Position numbers and translations under genes: made by a program
Shown here: positions 41,240-49,157 of the stretch, piece after piece
Layout: each line of letters begins with the position of its first letter
Numbering within the stretch: the first letter of the stretch is position 1
DNA from: Achromobacter sp. ASV32
Lineage (GTDB): Bacteria; Pseudomonadota; Gammaproteobacteria; Burkholderiales; Burkholderiaceae_B
Length of the DNA: 64,000 bases
NCBI RefSeq assembly: GCF_016428805.1
Contig: NZ_JAELTJ010000001.1
Span: 1-64,000, forward strand
Reading direction: 5' to 3'
Notes under the pieces: model-generated
Seen by the model: the letters and a program-made list of their open reading frames with translations, nothing else
What the model was told of the DNA's origin: nothing
Database searches by the model: none

Positions 41240-43287
41240 GGGGTTTCCAGCGTGGGATGGGCGGGTTGATAGTCGGGTGCGTCCGGGAAGAACGCGCGGC
41301 GCAGGCCCACCAGGGCCACCACCGCGCGCTCGCGGGCGGCGGCGCCGGCCGGCGTGGCCGTGACGCTGGCCAGCGCCCGGTCGATCTGCGCCAGCATGTC
41401 CGGCGTTTTTTCGCCGGCGCGCCACGATGAACGGGCGCGGAAGAATTGCGCCAGGCTGGCCAGCACCGGCGCGATGGTGGCATCGGCCATGGGCAGGTGG
41501 CGGCGGGCGTGCTGCAATTCGGTGATGTCTCGGCCGACCCGCAGATCTTTCAGCGCGTCGGCGGCGACCAGGTCGTCGGGCCGCTTGGCCAGTGCCAGGC
41601 GCGGCTGCAGCAGGCCGATGCGGTCCAGCATGCGCGCGGCATAGGTGTGGCGCGCCGGCGCCTTGGGCGAGCCGGCAAGCTGGGCCAGCTCTTTCCAGTT
41701 GGCGGCCTGGATGCGGCGGGCGCTCCAGTCGGCGCTGACGGTACGGAAGATGGCGGCGATGATGGCCGCGGCGCCTACGCCCATGCACTGGGCCACCTGG
41801 GTGTCGATGAACGACACCAGGTCGGCGGTGTGGGTGTCCTGCAGCGCCATGGTGCCCAGAAAGCCGAACAGCACGGCCATGGCCTTGCCGGTGGACGCGG
41901 GGCGGGCGATGAAGACCCCCAACGCGAACGCGGTGGGCAGCATCGCCAGCGCCAGCATTTCGAACGAGTGAATGGCGGGCATGATGCCCAGCAGGTACAG
42001 CGCCGACAGCGGAATGGAATACACCGTGTAGACCAGGAACTGCATGATGCCCGGCACGGGATTGTCCTGCGACGCGAAAAAGCAGCTGAAGATCGCGGCC
42101 ATCATCGCGGCGGTGGCGCCGTTGCTCCAGGCCGTGCCGATCCAGAACGCGCAGACGACCGAGATGGCGACGCCGGCGGCCAAGGCCGACAGCAGCGCCA
42201 TGCCGTGGTCGCGGTGCAGCGTGCTGTTGTGGTTGGCCGCGCGTTCGGCGCGGGGCGCGCGCAGCGGGGCGCCGGCCAGACCGGCGCGGATTTCGCGGCG
42301 CAACGCCAGGCAGGCGTCGTAGGTGTCGATCAGTTCGCGCAGCCGCGCCATCAGGCTGGCCAGCAGCGCATCGCGCCAGCCCGAGCGGCTGTCGATGGCG
42401 GGCGTCAGTGCGGTGACAGCGGCGCGCAATTGCACTGCGGTTTCATGGGTGGCCTGGGCGCCGGCATTGATCCATTCGGAAATATCGGCCAGCACCTGCG
42501 ACACGGGTTCGGGCAGCGCCTGGCCATTGGCCTGCAAGGCACGCATGCGGTCTTCGACGGCGGACACGGCCGGGGTCAGGGCCGAGATCTGATCCTGCAT
42601 GGCGCGCACCGCGCCAGCGGTCCAGCGCAGGTTGGTGGTGTCGAACGGCACGTGGGTGGAGAACAGGCGCAGCTGGGTGATGTCGTTGGCCAGCACGCGG
42701 CGGTCGCGGTCTTTCTGTTCGGCGTTCTGGCCGCTCAGCGTGTCGTGGATCCAGAGCTTGGCATCGCGCACGGCCTTGTCCAGTTGCAGCGTCAGCGCGG
42801 GCGCCAGGCCGCGCGGCAGCACGATGCTGTGGACCAGCGTGGCGCAGACGATGCCCAGGCTGATTTCCTCGACTCGCGCCAGCGCGGTGTCGAACACCAG
42901 CGACGGATCGGACACGCTGGGAAAGCCGATCATGGCGGCGGTGTAGCCGGCCAGCATGAACAGGTACGACCGCGGCGTGCGGTCCAGCACCGACATATAC
43001 AGGCAGGCGCCGACCCAGGCGACCATCGCCGCGGTCATGACGACCGGCGAATTGGACAGGCGCGGCACCATGTAGACGGTCATGGCCGAGCCGAAGAAGG
43101 TGCCGCCCAGGCGGTACAGCGCTTTGGAGCGCACGGCGCCCGACCAGGGCTGGGCCACGATGTAGGCGGTGGTCATGGCCCAGAAGGGGCGGGGCAGACC
43201 GATGCTGTACGAGAGATACAGCGCCATGATGGCGCTGAGATAGCTCTTGAGCGAAAAGATGGTCTCGCGGACATTCGGCAATTTCAT
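41236..43287 (-). CDS. FUSC-family aromatic acid exporter (AaeB-like)
   Basis: The 683-residue product has two blocks of about five to six TM helices (about 15-165 and 365-525) separated by and followed by large soluble helical regions, the architecture of AaeB/fusaric acid resistance pumps. The first helices read LSYSIGLPRPFWAMTTAYIVAQPWSG, the FUSC hallmark. It should export aromatic carboxylic acids together with the adaptor and outer membrane factor. It overlaps the MarR stop (ATGA). Confidence 0.92.
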   Translation of the reverse strand: MKLPNVRETIFSLKSYLSAIMALYLSYSIGLPRPFWAMTTAYIVAQPWSGAVRSKALYRLGGTFFGSAMTVYMVPRLSNSPVVMTAAMVAWVGACLYMSVLDRTPRSYLFMLAGYTAAMIGFPSVSDPSLVFDTALARVEEISLGIVCATLVHSIVLPRGLAPALTLQLDKAVRDAKLWIHDTLSGQNAEQKDRDRRVLANDITQLRLFSTHVPFDTTNLRWTAGAVRAMQDQISALTPAVSAVEDRMRALQANGQALPEPVSQVLADISEWINAGAQATHETAVQLRAAVTALTPAIDSRSGWRDALLASLMARLRELIDTYDACLALRREIRAGLAGAPLRAPRAERAANHNSTLHRDHGMALLSALAAGVAISVVCAFWIGTAWSNGATAAMMAAIFSCFFASQDNPVPGIMQFLVYTVYSIPLSALYLLGIMPAIHSFEMLALAMLPTAFALGVFIARPASTGKAMAVLFGFLGTMALQDTHTADLVSFIDTQVAQCMGVGAAAIIAAIFRTVSADWSARRIQAANWKELAQLAGSPKAPARHTYAARMLDRIGLLQPRLALAKRPDDLVAADALKDLRVGRDITELQHARRHLPMADATIAPVLASLAQFFRARSSWRAGEKTPDMLAQIDRALASVTATPAGAAARERAVVALVGLRRAFFPDAPDYQPAHPTLETP

Positions 43288-43757
43288 GGGCGCCGGTCCT
43301 CTTGCGCGCCGGCGGCGCCGCGGCCCAGCGCATTTTTCAGGGAATCGAACACGCGCAGGCAGGCTTGCAGGTCTTCTTCGCTGACGCCGTCGAACAGGCG
43401 GCGGCGCAATTCCACCAGCACGTCTTCGACCTGCTTGCGCAAGGCGTGGCCGGCTTCGGTCAGGTGCAGGGTCTTGGCGCGGCGGTCGTGGGTGTCTTCG
43501 CGGCGTTCCATCAGGCCGGCGGCAACCAGTTGATCGAGCACGCGCACCAGCGAGGGCCCTTCGACGCCCAGGGCTTCGGCCAGCGCGCCCTGGCGCACGC
43601 CGTCTCCCAGGCGGCCGGTCAGGATGACGGGCCAGGCCGTGGCTTGCGACAGGCCGTAGTCGGCCAGCGCTTTGTCGGCGGCGCCGCGGTAAGCGCGCGA
43701 CAGCACGATCAGATTTGCGGTGGTAGCCATGAGTTGGGAGTCGGTGGGCGTGTTCAT
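43284..43757 (-). CDS. MarR-family transcriptional regulator
   Basis: The 157-residue product is a MarR winged-helix protein (about 30-110): LGDGVRQGALAEALGVEGPSLVRVLDQLVAAGLMERREDTHDRRAKTLHLTEAGH contains the recognition helix and the D-x-R wing. As first gene of the efflux operon it likely represses itself and the pump and is released by phenolic acids. The upstream region contains the direct repeat CTATTA-N5-CTATTA (about 43777-43793), a possible part of its operator. Confidence 0.92.
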   Translation of the reverse strand: MNTPTDSQLMATTANLIVLSRAYRGAADKALADYGLSQATAWPVILTGRLGDGVRQGALAEALGVEGPSLVRVLDQLVAAGLMERREDTHDRRAKTLHLTEAGHALRKQVEDVLVELRRRLFDGVSEEDLQACLRVFDSLKNALGRGAAGAQEDRRP

Positions 43758-43819
43758 AAATTCGATTGTATCCTATCTATTAGCTTACTATTAATTGAAA
43801 ATGGCGAATATCTCCATAG

Positions 43820-43869
43820 ATTTTTCCAATCGGAAAAATAGGGCACGGGCTTTCCGTGGATGGAAAGCC
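43820..43869. repeat. Two adjacent 8-bp inverted repeats upstream of marR
   Basis: ATTTTTCC-AATC-GGAAAAAT (43820-43839) and GGCTTTCC-N6-GGAAAGCC (43848-43869) are perfect dyads that share the TTTCC/GGAAA core. They lie about 70-110 bases upstream of marR and could be regulator sites or, read leftward, a hairpin followed by a U-rich stretch ending the queED transcript. Confidence 0.5.
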
Positions 43870-43929
43870 GGGAACGTCAGGGGGGCGGGGGGGAGGGGTG
43901 CGGCGCCGGGCGCCGGAACCAGGCGGTCA

Positions 43930-43948
43930 GGGCCTGCCAAGCAGGCCC
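43930..43948 (-). terminator. Hairpin just after queD
   Basis: GGGCCTGC and GCAGGCCC form a perfect 8-bp stem with a 3-base loop, 7 bases beyond the queD stop codon. No U-tract immediately follows on the minus strand. Confidence 0.55.
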
Positions 43949-43955
43949 CGGATCA

Positions 43956-44399
43956 TCAGCCGTTGCAGTCGGCCCAGCAGTTAGGCGTTTCGTACAGGCG
44001 CACGCGGGTCAGGCGCAGGTCGGCGCCGTAGTGGCCGTGGTAGTGCGGCGCCAGGGTCTCGAAGACGATGGCGGCCAGGTTTTCGGCAGTGGGAATGCGG
44101 TCCAGCACGACGGTCTTGTGGCCGGGCAGGGTGTCAAGGAAACCGCGCACGGCGGCGTCGCCTTCGTAGACCAGGAAGGCATGGTCCCAGACGTCGACGA
44201 TATGGGTCTTGGCGATCTGCTTGATTTCGGAGAAGTCCATCAACATGCCGTTGTCGGATTCCCCGGGGGCCTGGACGACGTCGCCGGTCAGGGTGATTTC
44301 AAGCACATAGCGGTGGCCGTGCAGATTGCGGCATTGGCTGCGGTGGTCGGGAATGCGGTGGCCGGCGTCGAATTCAAGCCTGCGGGTCACGGAAATCAT
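43956..44399 (-). CDS. queD: 6-carboxy-5,6,7,8-tetrahydropterin synthase QueD
   Basis: QueD converts dihydroneopterin triphosphate to 6-carboxytetrahydropterin in queuosine biosynthesis. The 147-residue product has the zinc-binding histidines in FDAGHRI and LHGHRY, the catalytic Cys in QCRNLHGHRY, the Asp-His dyad in VWDHAFL, and the PTAENLAAIVFE and RLYET segments including the pterin-anchoring Glu. It overlaps queE by four bases (ATGA), so the two consecutive enzymes are translationally coupled. Confidence 0.95.
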   Translation of the reverse strand: MISVTRRLEFDAGHRIPDHRSQCRNLHGHRYVLEITLTGDVVQAPGESDNGMLMDFSEIKQIAKTHIVDVWDHAFLVYEGDAAVRGFLDTLPGHKTVVLDRIPTAENLAAIVFETLAPHYHGHYGADLRLTRVRLYETPNCWADCNG

Positions 44400-45028
44400 G
44401 GAATGCCTATGTATTTATGGGTCTGCAGGCTGAGTCGCCATTGCGGGTGTTGCATGCAGTACTGAACGGCCTGTTCGGTGTTGGCCAGGCGGGCCGGGCC
44501 GTCCATGGGCTGCAGGAAGAAGTGCTGGAAGTCCAGGTGTTCGAAATTGGGCGGCAGGGCGTTGTGCTGGGGGTAGACCAGCTTGAGTTCGTTACCGCGT
44601 TCGATGACGACGGGGGCGGTGCCTTTGGGGCTGACGCAGATCCAGTCGATGCCCGGGGGCGGTTTGACGGTGCCGTTGGTTTCGATGGCGACGGTAAAGC
44701 CGCGGGCGTGGATGGCCTCGAGCAGCGGCGCATCCAATTGCAGCAAGGGCTCGCCGCCGGTGAAGACGACGTAGCGGTTGCTGGTGCCTTCGCCCCAGGC
44801 GGCGGCGATGGCGTCGGCCAGCAGGTCGGGGGTGGCGAATTTGCCGCCGCCGTGGCCGTCGGTGCCGATGAAGTCGGTGTCGCAGAAGTTGCAGGCGGCG
44901 CTGGCGCGGTCGCTTTCGCGGCCGGTCCAGAGATTACAGCCCGCGAACCGGCAGAAGACCGCCGCACGGCCTGCGTGGGCGCCTTCGCCTTGCAGGGTCT
45001 TGAAGATTTCTTTGGCGGTGTAGGTCAT
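44396..45028 (-). CDS. queE: 7-carboxy-7-deazaguanine synthase QueE (radical SAM)
   Basis: QueE rearranges 6-carboxytetrahydropterin to 7-carboxy-7-deazaguanine. The 210-residue product has the N-terminal EIFKTLQGEGAHAGR substrate loop. The cluster motif is not the common CX3CX2C but CX14CX2C (GCNLW ... AACNFC), the variant known from Burkholderia QueE. GGEP follows as the SAM-binding motif, and the C-terminal LSLQTHKYIGIP is the family end. QueC and QueF are not in this window. No Shine-Dalgarno is obvious before the ATG. Confidence 0.95.
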   Translation of the reverse strand: MTYTAKEIFKTLQGEGAHAGRAAVFCRFAGCNLWTGRESDRASAACNFCDTDFIGTDGHGGGKFATPDLLADAIAAAWGEGTSNRYVVFTGGEPLLQLDAPLLEAIHARGFTVAIETNGTVKPPPGIDWICVSPKGTAPVVIERGNELKLVYPQHNALPPNFEHLDFQHFFLQPMDGPARLANTEQAVQYCMQHPQWRLSLQTHKYIGIP

Positions 45029-45319
45029 GGTGTAGCTGGGGCTTGCGGGGGCCGGGAATCGGGCAAAAGCGGATTATTTTAGTCTTTCTGAGGGATTGCT
45101 GAGTCTGGGTGGGAGTTTCGTGTGTCTCGGTGGATGCTTCGTAGGTCGCCCGCGGGGGTGGGCTACGGGTTTCGAGAATTGGGGCGTTGCTGCGTCGGGG
45201 CTTGCACAGGGGTTTGCGGGGCCCGCCGCTTTCGGTCGCGCGGGCGGCAGTCGTTGCAGGCTGAATTGTGCTGTTTTGGCGGGCGTGGTGCTGGGGGAAG
45301 GCTTATATACTCTCGCGCT
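45029..45319. other. G-rich divergent intergenic region between queE and arfB
   Basis: About 290 bases with unusually G/T-rich plus-strand composition and no gene I can support. It must contain the leftward queE promoter and the rightward arfB promoter. A short AGCTACACC beside the queE start resembles a preQ1 loop, but the rest of the aptamer is missing. Confidence 0.4.
45306..45311 (+). promoter_or_regulatory. -10 element of arfB, possible leaderless start
   Basis: TATACT (within TTATATACT) lies 8 bases before the arfB ATG, so transcription should start at or next to the A of the start codon. No Shine-Dalgarno exists between them, and the -35 region is weak. Confidence 0.55.
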
Positions 45320-45736
45320 ATGTTCCATGTTCAAGATTCTCTCTACATTGACGAGCGCGAGCTCGAGTTCTCCATGATCCGGGCGCAGGGCGCCGGGGGG
45401 CAGAACGTCAACAAGGTGTCCAGTGCCGTGCATCTGCGGTTTGATGTGCGGGCCTCGTCGTTGCCGGACGAGATCAAGGACGCCCTGTGCGGGTTGAGTG
45501 ATCATCGGATTTCCAAGGATGGCGTGATCGTCATCAAGTCGCAGTCGTTTCGCAGCCAGGAAAAGAACCGGGCCGAGGCGATCGAGCGGCTGGTGAATCT
45601 GGTGCGGGCGGCAGCCAAGGTCGAGAAGCCGCGGCGCGCGACGAAGCCGACGCGGGCCTCGCAGCGGCGGCGGGTGCAGCGCAAGGTGCTGCATGGCGAG
45701 GTGAAGCGGTTGCGGGGGCGGGTGCAGGGGGAGTAG
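45320..45736 (+). CDS. arfB: Alternative ribosome-rescue factor ArfB (YaeJ)
   Basis: ArfB hydrolyses peptidyl-tRNA on ribosomes stalled without a stop codon. The 138-residue product has the release-factor catalytic loop GAGGQNVNKV (GGQ) and the lysine/arginine-rich C-terminal tail that threads into the empty mRNA channel (VLHGEVKRLRGRVQGE). The ATG at 45320 gives the family N-terminus (ELEFSMIRAQGAGGQ follows). The gene seems to be leaderless and monocistronic. Confidence 0.93.
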   Translation: MFHVQDSLYIDERELEFSMIRAQGAGGQNVNKVSSAVHLRFDVRASSLPDEIKDALCGLSDHRISKDGVIVIKSQSFRSQEKNRAEAIERLVNLVRAAAKVEKPRRATKPTRASQRRRVQRKVLHGEVKRLRGRVQGE

Positions 45737-45782
45737 GCGGTATTTATGGCGGATAGCCACTTGGCCTGTAGGGGCATGACTA

Positions 45783-45826
45783 TATATCGATAAGTCTCGA
45801 TATAAGATTCGATAAATTGCGATATT
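45783..45826. promoter_or_regulatory. Two tandem operator sites upstream of the ArsR gene
   Basis: CGATA occurs at 45788, 45798, 45810 and 45820. The first pair forms a perfect 8-bp dyad TATATCGA-N6-TCGATATA (45783-45804). The second pair (CGATAAATTGCGATAT) is a near-copy shifted by 22 bp, two helical turns. This is a convincing pair of binding sites for the ArsR regulator, covering the region directly before its start. Confidence 0.7.
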
Positions 45827-45831
45827 TGAAT

Positions 45832-46173
45832 ATGACGACCCATGCTTCCACCGCTACGGCGGCCACTCCGGTGATTGATGCCGACGCCATTCTCAAGGCG
45901 TTGGCCAATCCGGTACGCCGCGAGATCCTGGCGTGGTTGAAGACGCCGGAGGCGCACTTCGAGGAACGGCCGGGGCATACCTTTGAAAACGGGGTGTGCG
46001 CGGGCCATATCGATGGGCGCTGCGGGCTGTCGCAGTCCACGGTGTCTTCACACCTGGCGGTGCTGCAGCGCGCGGGGCTGATTACGCCCACGAAGGTGGG
46101 GCAGTGGGTGTTCTTTCGTCGCAATGAACCTGTGATTGCCGCGTTTTTGCAGCAATTGAACCAAGATATGTAG
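45832..46173 (+). CDS. ArsR-family regulator with conserved cysteines
   Basis: The 113-residue product is an ArsR winged-helix protein: ILKALANPVRREILAWLK at the N-terminus and LSQSTVSSHLAVLQRAGLITPTKVGQWVFFRR as the DNA-binding helix and wing. It has Cys56 and Cys64 in an inserted loop (GVCAGHIDGRC) just before the recognition helix, not the arsenic CVC motif. Together with the downstream old-yellow-enzyme reductase this suggests a thiol sensor of electrophiles (inference). It should repress itself and the reductase through the tandem sites upstream. The reductase gene begins 47 bases later. Confidence 0.88.
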   Translation: MTTHASTATAATPVIDADAILKALANPVRREILAWLKTPEAHFEERPGHTFENGVCAGHIDGRCGLSQSTVSSHLAVLQRAGLITPTKVGQWVFFRRNEPVIAAFLQQLNQDM

Positions 46174-46220
46174 CCTGCCGCCGCTACCCAGCGCCCGACC
46201 GCCGGGCAAGGATTGTTTGT

Positions 46221-47276
46221 ATGAGCCAGTTGTTTGAACCCCTGCGCGTGGGCGATCTGACCCTGCCGAACCGTATCATCATGGCCCCGTTGACCCGCCA
46301 GCGGGCCAGCGAAGGCCGGGTGCCCAATGAATTGATGGCCGAGTATTACGTCCGGCGCGCCAGCGCGGGGCTGATCCTGACCGAGGCGACCTCGGTGACG
46401 CCGCAGGGCGTGGGCTATGCCGATACGCCGGGGCTGTGGTCGCAAGACCAGGTCAAGGGCTGGCGCAAGGTGACCGAAGCGGTGCACGCGGCCGGCGGCC
46501 GCATTTTTGCGCAGCTGTGGCACGTGGGCCGGATCTCCGATCCGGTGTTCCTGAACGGCGAACTGCCGGTGGCGCCCAGCGCGATCGCGGCAGACGGGCA
46601 TGTGAGCCTGGTGCGTCCGAAGCGCGGCTACGTGGTGCCGCGCGCGCTGGAAACGGACGAGATCCCGGGCGTGGTCGAGGCCTACCGCCGCGGCGCGTTG
46701 CTGGCCAAGGAAGCCGGGTTTGACGGCGTGGAGGTCCACGGCGCCAACGGCTATCTGCTGGACCAGTTCCTGCAGGACGGCACCAATCACCGCACGGACG
46801 GTTATGGCGGTTCGCTGGAGGGCCGCGCCCGCCTGATGCTGGAAGTGATCGACGCCTGCGTGAGCGTCTGGGGCGCGGGCCGGGTCGGTCTGCACCTGTC
46901 GCCGCGCGGCGATTCGCACTCGATGAGCGATTCGGATCCGTTGACGACGTTCAGCTACGTGGCGCGCGCCGCGCGCCGCCGCAACCTGGCGTTCCTGTGC
47001 GTGCGCGAACATGTGGGCGCCGACAGCATCGGCCCGCAACTGCGCGAAGCGTTCGGCGGCGTGTACATCGGCAACGAAGGCTACACCCGCGAATCGGCCG
47101 AAGCCGAGATCGAGGCCGGCCGCGTCGATGCGGTGGCGTTCGGCGTGCCGTACATCGCCAACCCCGATCTGGTGCAGCGCTTCGCGCTGAAGGCGCCGTT
47201 GAATGCGCCGGATCCGTCGACGTTCTACTCGGCGGGTGCGGCGGGTTATACGGACTATCCGGCGCTGCCGGCCTGA
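46221..47276 (+). CDS. Old yellow enzyme-family alkene reductase (NemA/XenB-like)
   Basis: The 351-residue TIM-barrel flavoprotein reduces activated alkenes, quinones, N-ethylmaleimide or nitro compounds with NAD(P)H. Family landmarks: LTLPNRIIMAPLTRQRA at the start, QLWHVGRIS, GVEVHGANGYLLDQFLQ (the His and Asn pair that binds the substrate oxygen), TDGYGGSLEGR, and the C-terminal FMN-phosphate loop (GVYIGNEGYTRESAE, VAFGVPYIANPDL). Gene order after an ArsR regulator resembles electrophile-inducible reductase operons. A strong hairpin terminates it. Confidence 0.93.
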   Translation: MSQLFEPLRVGDLTLPNRIIMAPLTRQRASEGRVPNELMAEYYVRRASAGLILTEATSVTPQGVGYADTPGLWSQDQVKGWRKVTEAVHAAGGRIFAQLWHVGRISDPVFLNGELPVAPSAIAADGHVSLVRPKRGYVVPRALETDEIPGVVEAYRRGALLAKEAGFDGVEVHGANGYLLDQFLQDGTNHRTDGYGGSLEGRARLMLEVIDACVSVWGAGRVGLHLSPRGDSHSMSDSDPLTTFSYVARAARRRNLAFLCVREHVGADSIGPQLREAFGGVYIGNEGYTRESAEAEIEAGRVDAVAFGVPYIANPDLVQRFALKAPLNAPDPSTFYSAGAAGYTDYPALPA

Positions 47277-47287
47277 ATGGCGTGCCG

Positions 47288-47311
47288 GGCGCTGCCTGTC
47301 GGGGCAGCGCC
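47288..47311 (+). terminator. Hairpin after the alkene reductase
   Basis: GGCGCTGCC and GGCAGCGCC pair perfectly over 9 bp with a 6-base loop, 12 bases after the stop codon. No T-run. Confidence 0.6.
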
Positions 47312-47334
47312 GGCATGGTCCGACCGAGTCCGCG

Positions 47335-47389
47335 CGCGGGCTTGGGATTGCGCGGGCGGCGCAGCCGCCGGCGGGGTCCCAGGCCCGCG
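47335..47389 (-). terminator. Long hairpin at the 3' end of the CPBP gene
   Basis: CGCGGGC-T-TGGGA and TCCCA-G-GCCCGCG form a 13-position stem with one non-Watson-Crick pair, enclosing an inner GGCGGC/GCCGCC hairpin. It lies immediately beyond the CPBP stop codon in the convergent gap and probably acts as the terminator for that strand. Confidence 0.5.
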
Positions 47390-47391
47390 TT

Positions 47392-48243
47392 TCAATTGAG
47401 GATCGCGCGCATCGGGTAGGTGAACAGCCCGTAGTGCGCCGCGTTCAGGCCCAGGTGGGCCAGCACCGCGGCCGTCAGGCCACCGTAGCGGTAGGCCACG
47501 CCATACGCCACGCCAGCGATGCCGGCCAGCAGCATCCATTGCCAGCCGCCGGCGTAATGCGCCAGTCCGAACAGCACCGCGGCGGTCAACAGCGCCGCGA
47601 GGGCGCCATAGCGGTGGCCGCGCCACGCCTGCGTCAGCCGCTGCTGCACATAGCCGCGGAACAGCGCTTCCTCGGCCAGCGTCACCAGCAAGGCGTTGTT
47701 GGCCAGCCACAGCCAGCCGGACGCGGGCCATTTCGGCGCCCATCCCACCATGCCCAGGAGCAGGGCCAGCCCCAGGCATGCCGCGATAGCGGCCGCGCAG
47801 GCGGTCAGCGCGGCAGTAGCGGTCGTGCGTGCGTCGGCGCCCGCCATCACCGGCATGGCCGCCAGGATGACCCAGAATGCAACCAGCGGCTTGTCCAGGT
47901 TCAGGTACATGCCGAAGGGCACGGCGTCGGGCGTAAGCGCGGCGCGCGGAATCACCAAGGGGTTGTGATAGCCCGGCAGCCAGTGCAGGAACAGCAGTAC
48001 GGCCAATACCAGGAACAGCGTGTGACCGGCGGCGCGCAGGGCGGGCGGCGCGGCCGGGCGGATCAGCATCGCGGCCACCGCCAACAGGGCCGGCCACACC
48101 AGCGCCAGCGCTTCGATGCCGCCCTGGGACCAGGCCCAGGCGTAGGCCGCGGCCAGCGGCAACAGTGACGCGCGGCGGGTGGCGGGCAGCCACAACAGGG
48201 CGGCGGCCAGGAACAACAGCGAACCGGGAGACGCGAGCGGCAT
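47392..48243 (-). CDS. CPBP-family intramembrane glutamic endopeptidase
   Basis: The 283-residue product is highly hydrophobic with about eight TM helices. It carries the CPBP/abortive infection (Abi) motifs: EEALFRGYVQ (motif 1, catalytic Glu pair and Arg), FGLAHY (motif 2) and HLGLNA (motif 3, His and Asn). These proteases process membrane substrates such as prenylated or bacteriocin-type peptides; no partner is adjacent. I chose the ATG at 48243, behind an AGGA Shine-Dalgarno. Confidence 0.9.
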   Translation of the reverse strand: MPLASPGSLLFLAAALLWLPATRRASLLPLAAAYAWAWSQGGIEALALVWPALLAVAAMLIRPAAPPALRAAGHTLFLVLAVLLFLHWLPGYHNPLVIPRAALTPDAVPFGMYLNLDKPLVAFWVILAAMPVMAGADARTTATAALTACAAAIAACLGLALLLGMVGWAPKWPASGWLWLANNALLVTLAEEALFRGYVQQRLTQAWRGHRYGALAALLTAAVLFGLAHYAGGWQWMLLAGIAGVAYGVAYRYGGLTAAVLAHLGLNAAHYGLFTYPMRAILN

Positions 48244-48580
48244 GAATTTTCCTGCGATGAAACGAATGGCGGCGGCCTCGGGCCGGGCGCCGGATCCGGC
48301 GCCGCAGTCCTGCGGACATGTCCTCGGGGCAGCGTATCCGGTCCGCCTTCGACGAAGGCGTGCCCCGGGCGCCCGCGCCGCAAACCCGTTAGTGTATGCG
48401 GGCGTCTGCCCCGGCAGAGATCCGCCATTGCGCCAGGCAGGGCCGGACCGCGCTGCCGCCAGCCCGCCCGCGCAGGCGGCGGGGCTTTTCATTTTCGTGC
48501 TTTCAGGCGACCATGCCGCAGCGGCGGCAATCGCCCGCCGTCAGTTGGCGGGTGATGTTCGGTCCGCACAAGGAGCAGCA
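48244..48580. other. Intergenic region with orphan terminator
   Basis: This 337-base divergent gap lies between the CPBP and MAPEG genes. I see no credible protein gene. It contains several GC-rich dyads and, near its right end, a terminator-like hairpin facing right (48461-48490). A small RNA or an attenuated leader of the MAPEG gene could end there. Confidence 0.4.
48461..48496 (+). terminator. Rho-independent terminator-like hairpin without an upstream gene
   Basis: AGCCCGCC (48461-48468) pairs with 48478-48486 (one bulged G) and is followed by TTTTCATTTT. It is oriented rightward, yet the only rightward sequence before it is the intergenic gap, as the CPBP gene runs leftward. Confidence 0.55.
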
Positions 48581-48955
48581 ATGAAACTGATCGCCTGGTT
48601 GATGTTGGCGGCGGCGATTCTGCCGTTCGTCTCGACGATTCTGGCCAAGGCCGGCGGCAAGCAATTCGATAACAACGATCCCCGCGCCTGGCTGGCCCGC
48701 CAGGAAGGCTGGCGCGCCCGCGCCAACGCGGCGCAGGTCAATACGTTCGAGTCGTTGCCGTTCTTTTTCGCGGCGGTGTTGTTCGCGCTGCACAACCAGG
48801 TTCCGCCCGCGCACATCGCCACGTTGATGGCCTGCTGGCTGGGCGTGCGGTTGGGCTATCTGGCGATGTACCTGGCGGGCTGGGGGGCGCTGCGTTCGCT
48901 GGTCTGGACGATCAGCGTGGGGTTCATCATCGCCATCCTGTTCTCGGGCGTGTAG
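48581..48955 (+). CDS. MAPEG-family membrane protein
   Basis: The 124-residue product has four TM helices (about 3-22, 53-75, 80-100, 104-122) with the MAPEG signature in RANAAQVNTFESLPFFFAAVLFA. MAPEG proteins include glutathione-dependent detoxifying enzymes; the RxNxxExxPxFF core residues for glutathione binding are partly kept (Arg-Ala-Asn and the Glu). The start at 48581 has an AAGGAG Shine-Dalgarno. The substrate is unknown. Confidence 0.87.
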   Translation: MKLIAWLMLAAAILPFVSTILAKAGGKQFDNNDPRAWLARQEGWRARANAAQVNTFESLPFFFAAVLFALHNQVPPAHIATLMACWLGVRLGYLAMYLAGWGALRSLVWTISVGFIIAILFSGV

Positions 48956-48962
48956 CCGCGCG

Positions 48963-49127
48963 TTCCTGATCGGGCCTTATCACGGCGAAGGATTTTCCAC
49001 CGGCATCGACACGCCCGGCGACATGCGTCGCGTGCCCGCCGGGTATGCCGGCGGGATCTGGACCACCGAGATCGAAGCGGCGGCCCACGTATTCAAAGGC
49101 CGCAGCCCCTCGGCAACATTGCCCTGA
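48963..49127 (+). pseudogene. Possible gene remnant (C-terminal fragment, glycerophosphodiester phosphodiesterase-like)
   Basis: An open frame without start codon reads a segment around GFSTGIDTPGDMRRVPAGYAGGIWTTEIE and stops at 49125-49127. The YAGGIWT-x-x-I pattern reminds me of the last strand and helix of some glycerophosphodiester phosphodiesterases. The upstream part of such a gene is absent, as the MAPEG gene ends just before. It may be a relic of a deleted gene or a chance resemblance. Confidence 0.25.
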
Positions 49128-49157
49128 GCGCTGGCGCGCATCACGGGGCGCGGCGCC

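Noticed and set aside
38628-43757. Efflux operon considered as a novel transporter type
   Set aside because: Gene order MarR, FUSC, DUF1656, HlyD, outer membrane factor is the known AaeRXAB-like arrangement with an added outer membrane factor.
45026-45045. AGCTACACC next to the queE start resembles the loop of a class I preQ1 riboswitch
   Set aside because: The motif runs into the start codon, no flanking P1 stem pairs, and the A-rich 3' tail needed for the pseudoknot is missing.
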